Source: an uncultured Oscillospiraceae bacterium
GTDB lineage: Bacteria > Bacillota_A > Clostridia > Oscillospirales > Oscillospiraceae
DNA: 8,097 nucleotides
Assembly: GCA_900757695.1 (NCBI GenBank)
Contig: CAAEOU010000046.1
Location: 1 to 8,097 of the forward strand
Direction of reading: 5' to 3'
The translations under genes and the position numbers were made by a program. Positions within the stretch are counted from its first letter, which is position 1. The number at the start of each line of letters is the position of its first letter. Under the pieces are notes generated by a model. It ran no database searches, was not told the DNA's origin, and worked only from the letters and a program-made list of their open reading frames with translations. Positions 1-4,917 of the stretch are shown here, piece after piece.

Positions 1-569
1 AAATACAGGAAATCCTTGCTGTGGATGGCCATGTCGTAATTTCCCTCTGCATGGAGGCTGCCGGAGCCGGAAATGCTCAGATCAGCCTTGGAGAAGATTG
101 CTGCATCCGGTTCATCCTCACCCTCGTCCAGAACGTAGTTGTCCGTGTCGGCAACGGTATTGTCGGTTCCGTCGGCAAGGACAATGGAAACAGAGCTGGC
201 CTTCTTGATGTAGATGGGCGCACTTTGTGTGCAGGTGATGGAGACACCGGAGAGGGTCAGGGTAATGTCATCCTCTTTGCCTGCATCCACAAGAATTTGA
301 CCATCGGAGAGGGTGCCGCTGACGGTATAATTTCCACTCTGCGTAATTGTAACGGTGGAGCCGCTGACCTTTGCGCCGTTTCCGCTGACGGTAATGCTGT
401 CACCGCTGAGGGTGATCTCGCCGGAGGGGGCCGAAAGGCCGGAGCTGTCTACAGATGATGCTTGGGCCGGGGCGGACTCCGCGGCAGTGGATGCCGCAGA
501 ATGGGCCGGGGCGCCACAGGCGCTCAGCAGCATCATACCGGAGAGCAGCAGCGCTATTTTCTTTGTCAT
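1..569 (-). CDS. Cthe_2159-like (carbohydrate-binding domain) lipoprotein, N-terminal part
   Basis: This gene reads leftward from ATG at 569 and is open to the window edge, so only about 189 N-terminal residues are seen. Residues 1-18 form a lipoprotein signal: basic MTKK, a hydrophobic stretch, then lipobox L15-S-A-C18. The mature protein should therefore be lipid-anchored on the outer face of the membrane. A low-complexity Ala/Ser/Pro linker follows (about 20-50). After it come short beta-strand repeats rich in Ser, Gly and Thr (for example TITQSGNYTVSG), and then SKADLSISGSGSL and GNYDMAIHSKD. These are typical of Cthe_2159-type beta-helix proteins, often annotated 'carbohydrate-binding domain-containing protein'; the founding member binds acidic polysaccharide. 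Family assignment is from motif recognition, and the ligand here is unknown. The best Shine-Dalgarno (GGAG) lies unusually far, about 15 bases, from the ATG. The gene is divergent from the operon and need not be functionally linked to it. Confidence 0.8.
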   Translation of the reverse strand, partial: MTKKIALLLSGMMLLSACGAPAHSAASTAAESAPAQASSVDSSGLSAPSGEITLSGDSITVSGNGAKVSGSTVTITQSGNYTVSGTLSDGQILVDAGKEDDITLTLSGVSITCTQSAPIYIKKASSVSIVLADGTDNTVADTDNYVLDEGEDEPDAAIFSKADLSISGSGSLHAEGNYDMAIHSKDFLY

Positions 570-608
570 GATAACACATCCAATCTCCCGGCCGGGGCCG
601 GGGAAGCG

Positions 609-624
609 GAGCTCCGCAGAGCTC
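609..624 (-). promoter_or_regulatory. Leader hairpin of the lipoprotein mRNA
   Basis: GAGCTC (609-614) and GAGCTC (619-624) are separated by four bases. Because GAGCTC is self-complementary, the transcript can form a 6-base-pair stem with a 4-base loop. An overlapping perfect palindrome, GCGGAGCTCCGC (606-617), gives an alternative pairing. A further GC palindrome, CCCGGCCGGG (587-596), covers part of the Shine-Dalgarno (CTCCC on the plus strand, 585-589). The leader is thus structured near its ribosome binding site. Whether this regulates anything is inference. Confidence 0.35.
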
Positions 625-640
625 ACATAGACCTTACGAC

Positions 641-668
641 ATTATAGCATGGATTTTACCAATTTGAA
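641..668 (-). promoter_or_regulatory. Promoter for the lipoprotein gene (extended -10)
   Basis: Read on the minus strand, a perfect TATAAT lies at 646-641. It is preceded by TGC, giving the extended -10 form TGCTATAAT. The best -35 match is TTCAAA at 668-663 (4 of 6 to TTGACA), with a 16-base spacer. Transcription would begin near 634, leaving a leader of about 65 bases before the ATG at 569. The weak -35 plus strong extended -10 suggests a vegetative sigma-A promoter that may need help from an activator. It is called from consensus only. Confidence 0.65.
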
Positions 669-675
669 GGCGGTT

Positions 676-694
676 CGCAGAAACCACGCAGAAA
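676..694. repeat. Two 8-base direct repeats, 11 bases apart: possible operator
   Basis: CGCAGAAA occurs at 676-683 and again at 687-694, so the copies are offset by 11 bases, about one helical turn. The pair lies just upstream of the -35 of the leftward promoter, at about -42 to -60 from its expected start site. Tandem half-sites with this spacing and position are typical of OmpR/PhoB-type response regulators that activate weak -35 promoters. No regulator gene is in the window, so the protein is unknown, and chance repetition is possible. Confidence 0.35.
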
Positions 695-758
695 ATTAAC
701 CATTCGGAAACAAATGCAACAATGGGGCAAATTCCGCTATTTCCCGATGCCGGGGGGT

Positions 759-786
759 TTCACCGAAACGAAAAGTGTGCTATAAT
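759..786 (+). promoter_or_regulatory. Promoter for the U32-maf-mre operon (extended -10)
   Basis: A perfect TATAAT lies at 781-786, preceded by TGC (778-780), so this is an extended -10 promoter. The -35 candidate TTCACC (759-764, 4 of 6 to TTGACA) is spaced 16 bases away. The expected start site is near 793, giving a leader of about 65 bases before the ATG at 859. No other promoter or terminator is evident between the downstream genes, so this is the likely main promoter of the whole rightward cluster. It mirrors the leftward promoter closely in -10 block and spacing. Confidence 0.7.
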
Positions 787-811
787 GTAACTTCACAATA
801 GAAGTACTGCG

Positions 812-832
812 CCCATGGAGAAATTCCGTGGG
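812..832 (+). promoter_or_regulatory. Leader hairpin upstream of the U32 gene
   Basis: CCCATGGA (812-819) pairs with TCCGTGGG (825-832) over 8 base pairs, one of them G-U, around a 5-base loop. It lies in the leader between the promoter and the ribosome binding site. No T-tract follows, so it is not an intrinsic terminator. It could stabilise the 5' end of the message or be a protein or RNA target. No known riboswitch class is recognised. Confidence 0.35.
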
Positions 833-858
833 AATCACGATATGATGAGGAACGATTT

Positions 859-2943
859 ATGCTTGAAGTATTATCTCCCGCAGGCTCCAATGATGCGCTG
901 GTGGCTGCGGTGCAAAACGGCGCCGATGCCGTATATTTGGGCTGCGGCGGCTTTAATGCCCGCATGAATGCCAAAAATTTTACACCGGAGCAGCTGCGGC
1001 AGGCGGTCAGCTACTGCCATGTGCGCGGCGTAAAGGTCTATCTGACCCTGAATACGCTGGTGCTGGATCGGGAGCTGAAGGCTGCGGCAGCAGAGATTCT
1101 GGAAGCCTCAAGAGCGGGTGTTGATGCGATTCTGGTGCAGGATCTGGGGATATGTCAGCTGGTGCGCACGATCGCGCCGGATGTGGCCATTCACGCCAGC
1201 ACCCAGATGGCGGTGCACAATCTGGATGGTGTGCTCCGGGCGGCAGAGATGGGGATCAGCCGGGTCGTGCTGGCGAGAGAGCTGAGCTACGACCAGATCG
1301 CCTACATCTGCAAAAACAGCCCCATTGAGGTGGAGGTATTTGTCCACGGGGCTTTGTGCATGTGCTATTCCGGCCAGTGTTACCTCTCTGCCATGATCGG
1401 ACGGCGCAGCGGCAACCGGGGCCAGTGTGCCCAGCCCTGCCGGCTGAATTACGGCTATGACCGGGAAGAAAATCGCTATCCCCTGAGCCTGAAGGACAAC
1501 TGTCTGGTGGGCTATCTCCGGCAGATGGAGGAAATGGGCGTAGCCTGCGTCAAAATCGAGGGACGTATGAAGCGGGCGGAATATGTGGCCATTGCCACTC
1601 GCATCTATAAGGATGCGGTCATGGGACGCCCGGTGACCCAGCAGGCACTGCGGGAGCTGGAGAAGGTCTTTTCCCGGCAGGGCTTTACAGACGGCTACTA
1701 TGCGGGCCGGAAGGGCCAGCAGATGTTTGGAACACGGCAGGAGGAGGCTGTGGATCGGAGCATGATGGCCCGGGCCAGAGCTACCTATGAGAATACGGAA
1801 AATCAGCGGGTGCCGGTACGGTTCCGGGTACAGCTGTACCCCGGTGCTGCCTCGGTGCTTCAGGTCTCGGATCGGGACGGACATGTGCTGGCGGTGCAGG
1901 GGCCCGTGCCGGAGCAGGCACGCAACATTGCCCTGACCCCGGACAGCCTCAGCCAGCGGCTCTGCAAAACCGGCGGAACGCCCTATTATGTGGAACATAT
2001 ACAGACGGAGCTGTCCCCGGGCCTGACGCTGGCGGCCTCCGCCATCAACGGCCTGCGCCGGGATGCGCTGGCTATGCTGACAGCGGTAAGAGGACAGGTG
2101 CCCCAGCGGCGGGAAGGCAGCTTTGCTGCGCCGCAGGTATACCGGAGCGGAGTACAGCGGCCGGTGTTTACGGTGCAGATCCAATCCTTTGCACAGGTGA
2201 CGGATGGCCTTGCCGCACTGCGGCCAGCAGTGCTCTATGTACCGCTGTGGCTGCTGGATTCCGGGGATGCGGCGGCGAGAGCGGTCTGCGGCGCATTTCA
2301 TGTGTGCGCAGTTCTGCCCCGGGTGATCTGGGACAGAGAGTGGAACAAGGTGCGCTCCGGCCTTCGGGAGGCAAAGCGGCTTGGGGTCACGGAGGCACTG
2401 GTGGGCAATATCGGCATGATCGAGCCGGTGCGCCGGGAAGGCATGCAGGTTCGGGGAGATTTCGGCCTGAATGTATTCAATTCCGGCAGTGCAGATTACT
2501 ATGCGGCCATGGGACTTTCGTCGTTGACGGCATCCTTTGAGCTGACACTGCCCCAGCTGCGGGATCTGTCAAAGCCGGTTCCCACGGAAATTTTCGCTTA
2601 TGGTCGGCTTCCGCTGATGATCACGGAAAACTGTCTGATCCATGGCCGGGCGGGCACCTGCATCTGCGGCAGCACCAAGACGAATCTGGTGGACCGGACC
2701 GGAAGCCGATTCCCGGTGCTACGGGATGGGGATACCTGCCGAAGCCAGCTCTTCAACAGCAAAAAGCTCTATTTTGCGGACAAACTGCAAAATCTGTCCG
2801 GGCTGGGGCTTTGGGCACTGCGGCTCAGCTTCACCACAGAAAATGCCCAGCAGGTCAATGCGGTGGCATTGGAGTATCTCCGGGGCGGCAGCTTTGATCC
2901 CGGTGTTTCTACAAGAGGACTTTATGTCCGCGGCGTTGAATAA
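859..2943 (+). CDS. U32 family peptidase-like protein with DUF3656 (RlhA-like RNA hydroxylation factor)
   Basis: The protein has 694 residues. The start is ATG 859, with TGAGGA at 846-851 about seven bases before it. It opens with the U32 signature LSPAGS...A(V)QNGADAVYLG (residues 5-28). Residues 159-177 fit the U32 family pattern E-x-F-x2-G-A-L-C-x4-G-x-C-x-L-S exactly. C167, C174, C190 and C194 would be the iron-sulfur cluster ligands. Residues about 365-480 (KTGGTPYYVEHI... then NGLRRDAL) look like the DUF3656 domain. A C-terminal part (about 540-640) carries a further Cys group: C592, C601, C603, C627. U32 proteins were named as collagenases. The better-studied members (E. coli RlhA and TrhP) instead support prephenate-dependent 5-hydroxylation of 23S rRNA cytidine or tRNA wobble uridine. 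The length and DUF3656 favour the RlhA type, but tRNA as substrate cannot be excluded. It is the first gene of the cluster, and its TAA overlaps an ATG at 2943. Confidence 0.85.
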   Translation: MLEVLSPAGSNDALVAAVQNGADAVYLGCGGFNARMNAKNFTPEQLRQAVSYCHVRGVKVYLTLNTLVLDRELKAAAAEILEASRAGVDAILVQDLGICQLVRTIAPDVAIHASTQMAVHNLDGVLRAAEMGISRVVLARELSYDQIAYICKNSPIEVEVFVHGALCMCYSGQCYLSAMIGRRSGNRGQCAQPCRLNYGYDREENRYPLSLKDNCLVGYLRQMEEMGVACVKIEGRMKRAEYVAIATRIYKDAVMGRPVTQQALRELEKVFSRQGFTDGYYAGRKGQQMFGTRQEEAVDRSMMARARATYENTENQRVPVRFRVQLYPGAASVLQVSDRDGHVLAVQGPVPEQARNIALTPDSLSQRLCKTGGTPYYVEHIQTELSPGLTLAASAINGLRRDALAMLTAVRGQVPQRREGSFAAPQVYRSGVQRPVFTVQIQSFAQVTDGLAALRPAVLYVPLWLLDSGDAAARAVCGAFHVCAVLPRVIWDREWNKVRSGLREAKRLGVTEALVGNIGMIEPVRREGMQVRGDFGLNVFNSGSADYYAAMGLSSLTASFELTLPQLRDLSKPVPTEIFAYGRLPLMITENCLIHGRAGTCICGSTKTNLVDRTGSRFPVLRDGDTCRSQLFNSKKLYFADKLQNLSGLGLWALRLSFTTENAQQVNAVALEYLRGGSFDPGVSTRGLYVRGVE

Positions 2944-2953
2944 TGAACAATAT

Positions 2954-2960
2954 GGAGGAA
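2954..2960 (+). promoter_or_regulatory. Ribosome binding site that fixes the maf start
   Basis: GGAGGAA sits six bases before ATG 2967. The two upstream in-frame ATGs (2943 and 2952) have no such site before them, and would add MNNMEEIQ, which Maf proteins lack. The start at 2967 gives the family's usual opening, MKLILASGSPRR. Confidence 0.8.
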
Positions 2961-2966
2961 ATCCAA

Positions 2967-3548
2967 ATGAAATTGATTTTAGCTTCCGGCTCCCCCCGCA
3001 GGGCGGAGCTGCTGGAAAAGATGGGGCTGACCTTTCAGGTAGAGCCGTCCAACACCGATGAGGTTCTGGAGCCCGGGCTTACGCCTCAGCAGGAGGTGGT
3101 GCACCTGTCTCTTGGAAAAGCCAAGGCAGTGGCCGCAGGCCATCCGGAGGAGGCCGTTGTGCTCTCGGCGGATACGGTGGTGGAGCTGGATGGCAAAATC
3201 CTTGGAAAGCCCCACAGTGAGGAAGCGGCAATCGCAATGCTTCGGGCCCTCAGCGGGCGGAGCCATCGTGTGCTCACCGGCGTAACGGTAATGAGCCCCA
3301 AGGGCACGGAAACTCACTGCGAGGAGACCGAGGTATATTTCCGCCCGATCTCTGACGAGGAGATCCGGTGGTATGTAAAAACCGGAGAGCCCATGGACAA
3401 GGCGGGAGCCTATGGCATTCAGGGCTATGCGGCCATGTTCATCGAGAAGATCAACGGCGATTACTACAATGTAATGGGCCTTCCGGTCTGCAGGACGGGG
3501 CTGATGCTCCGCCGGGCAGGAATCCCGGTGCTGGAGGCTGAAAAATGA
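2967..3548 (+). CDS. maf: Maf-like nucleotide pyrophosphatase (dTTP/UTP type)
   Basis: The protein has 193 residues, the normal Maf length. Maf enzymes are cytoplasmic and split nucleoside triphosphates, including non-canonical ones, to the monophosphate and pyrophosphate. They have been tied to house-cleaning and to septum or cell-shape phenotypes when overexpressed in Bacillus. Visible motifs are the nucleotide-binding loop SGSPRR (7-12), the catalytic Asp in SADT (D69), GKP (80-82), LSGRSHRVLTGV (95-106), and DKAGAYGIQG (144-153) followed by GDYYNVMGLP (164-173). This pattern is that of the YhdE/B. subtilis Maf subgroup, which prefers dTTP and UTP. The stop overlaps the mreC start (ATGA, 3545-3548), so translation is probably coupled. 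maf beside mre genes is a common Firmicute arrangement. Confidence 0.93.
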   Translation: MKLILASGSPRRAELLEKMGLTFQVEPSNTDEVLEPGLTPQQEVVHLSLGKAKAVAAGHPEEAVVLSADTVVELDGKILGKPHSEEAAIAMLRALSGRSHRVLTGVTVMSPKGTETHCEETEVYFRPISDEEIRWYVKTGEPMDKAGAYGIQGYAAMFIEKINGDYYNVMGLPVCRTGLMLRRAGIPVLEAEK

Positions 3549-4387
3549 AAAAATACTTTACCATCCGGCTCCGTGTGGTACTGGTGCTGGCCGTGCTGGC
3601 GGCGCTGATCACCATTGGCAGCATGTTTCTGTGGCCCGGCAAGGCCGGTGTGCTGAACAATGCGGTATCTGTGGTGCTCAACCCCGTAAAAAACGGCGTT
3701 ACGCTGCTGGTGGATAAGGCGGAACGGCTCTATAACTATCTCTTCGGCTATGAGCTGCTTCAGGCGGAAAATGAACAGCTTCAGGCGGAGCTGGCCAATA
3801 TGAATCAGGACATCCGGGACGCACAGACCTACAAAACGGAGAATGAGCGCCTCAGAGAGCTGGAAAATCTGACGGAGAAGCATACAGACTATGATCTTGC
3901 CATTGCCAATGTGGTATCCCGCAGCGGCGGCAGCTATGGCAGTACCATGACCATCTCCCAGGGCTCCTCCATTGGGCTGGAGGCCGGAATGTGCGCCATT
4001 ACGGAGACTGGCCAGGTGGTGGGGATCCTCTCTGAAGTGGGTACCAACTGGGCTACGGTCACAACGATTCTGGACACCACCTCAGAGATCGGCGCCTATA
4101 TTTTCGGCAGCGGCTACACCTGCATTGCACAGGGGGACTTTACGCTGATGAAAGAGGGAAAGCTGCGGGCCAGCTATCTCAGCTCCTCTGCGACGATCCG
4201 AAATTCTGACCAGCTGCTGACTTCCGGTGACGGCGATATTTATCCCCCGGGACTGGTGATCGGCGGCGTGACCGATGTGGGCGATGACGAGACCAACGTG
4301 GCAAAGTATGCGGTGATTACGCCTACCGTGGATCTTGACGCAGTGGAGCAGGTATTTGTCATCAAGTCCTATGACATCAAGGACTGA
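3545..4387 (+). CDS. mreC: Rod shape-determining protein MreC
   Basis: MreC (280 residues) is a bitopic scaffold of the elongasome. It links the cytoplasmic MreB machinery to PBP2 on the outer face and helps switch PBP2 on. A basic N-terminus (MKKYFTIRLR) is followed by one membrane segment (about 10-30) and a coiled coil (about 68-112, with many Glu/Leu/Gln heptad-like positions). The extracellular beta-barrel pair (about 118-278) holds GQVVGILSEVG (156-166), the conserved DGDIYPPGLVIG (229-240) and a closing VITPTVDLDAVEQVFVI (257-273). The size is normal for the family. GGAGG at 3533-3537 serves the start, inside the end of maf. The gene is followed after 17 bases by mreD. Confidence 0.95.
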   Translation: MKKYFTIRLRVVLVLAVLAALITIGSMFLWPGKAGVLNNAVSVVLNPVKNGVTLLVDKAERLYNYLFGYELLQAENEQLQAELANMNQDIRDAQTYKTENERLRELENLTEKHTDYDLAIANVVSRSGGSYGSTMTISQGSSIGLEAGMCAITETGQVVGILSEVGTNWATVTTILDTTSEIGAYIFGSGYTCIAQGDFTLMKEGKLRASYLSSSATIRNSDQLLTSGDGDIYPPGLVIGGVTDVGDDETNVAKYAVITPTVDLDAVEQVFVIKSYDIKD

Positions 4388-4404
4388 GGAAGGAGCGTAC
4401 TGAT

Positions 4405-4917
4405 ATGTCCAGTAAAATGCAGTACCGCATGAAAATGGCGCTCTACGCAGTGGTTCTGCTGGCGGCGCTGATGCTGGATGAAGCGGTATTTGGTGCGCTG
4501 AAGCTGCGCTATAAGCCCTGCGTTATGCCCATGGCGGTGGCCTGCATCGGCCTGTGGGAAGGCGTGGAGCGGGGCAGCATCTTTGGCCTTGTGGGCGGCT
4601 GCCTGTGGGCATGGAGCGGTGCGCTCTCCCTGCTGGGGGCGTGGCACATTATGTCTTTGACCATGGTTGGAATGGCCACGGGCCTGCTGGCCCAGCGGTT
4701 CCTGATGCAGAGCTGGGGGACCATTTTCAGTGTCAGCATTCCGGTGCTGCTGCTGACCCAGGGGGTCTATGTGCTGGCGCAGTGCTCCTCCGGGGCTCTT
4801 CCGGCGTCTATCTGGATCACAGACTTTTTGCCGGAGTGCATACTCTCTGCGTTGTTCCTTGCAGTGCTTTACCCCATTACCCGCTATATTTCCCGGATTG
4901 GAGGATTCCATGGATAG
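4405..4917 (+). CDS. mreD: Rod shape-determining protein MreD
   Basis: This is a 170-residue polytopic membrane protein with about five to six hydrophobic segments (near 9-30, 37-56, 58-78, 84-101, 107-127 and 139-160). MreD is poorly conserved in sequence. The call rests on size, topology, the GSIFGLVGGCLWAW stretch (57-70; MreD proteins often have a G-x2-x-G-x2-x-D/W segment here), and position directly between mreC and PBP2. MreD acts in the membrane with MreC to adjust PBP2/RodA activity during wall elongation. AGGAAGGAG (4387-4395) lies nine bases before the ATG. The 3' end overlaps the PBP2 start by eight bases, suggesting translational coupling. Confidence 0.88.
   Translation: MSSKMQYRMKMALYAVVLLAALMLDEAVFGALKLRYKPCVMPMAVACIGLWEGVERGSIFGLVGGCLWAWSGALSLLGAWHIMSLTMVGMATGLLAQRFLMQSWGTIFSVSIPVLLLTQGVYVLAQCSSGALPASIWITDFLPECILSALFLAVLYPITRYISRIGGFHG
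4900..4904 (+). promoter_or_regulatory. Ribosome binding site that fixes the PBP2 start
   Basis: GGAGG lies five bases before ATG 4910, inside the end of mreD. An earlier in-frame ATG at 4769 would add 47 residues that merely read mreD in another frame and would put a Cys/Arg-rich tail before the membrane anchor. The 4910 start gives the expected short basic N-terminus followed by the transmembrane helix. Confidence 0.85.

Noticed and set aside
21..458. Plus-strand open frame opposite the lipoprotein
   Set aside because: The minus-strand reading gives a signal peptide, a lipobox and beta-repeat motifs. The plus reading is Gly/Ala/Val/Asp-rich shadow.
812..832. Intrinsic terminator before the U32 gene
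   Set aside because: The stem is not followed by a run of T, and it lies between a promoter and a ribosome binding site.
815..973. Small plus-strand open frame from ATG 815 overlapping the U32 start
   Set aside because: It begins within the leader hairpin, lacks a ribosome binding site and runs out of frame through the U32 coding sequence. It would have to be conserved to be taken as a leader peptide.
1108..2301. Minus-strand open frame of 397 codons inside the U32 gene
   Set aside because: It lies fully antisense to a gene with clear family motifs. Its product is His/Arg/Leu-rich with no recognisable domain, as expected from the reverse of GC-rich codons.
4769..4909. 47-residue N-terminal extension of PBP2
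   Set aside because: It reads mreD out of frame and has no ribosome binding site. GGAGG before ATG 4910 and the membrane anchor fix the start there.
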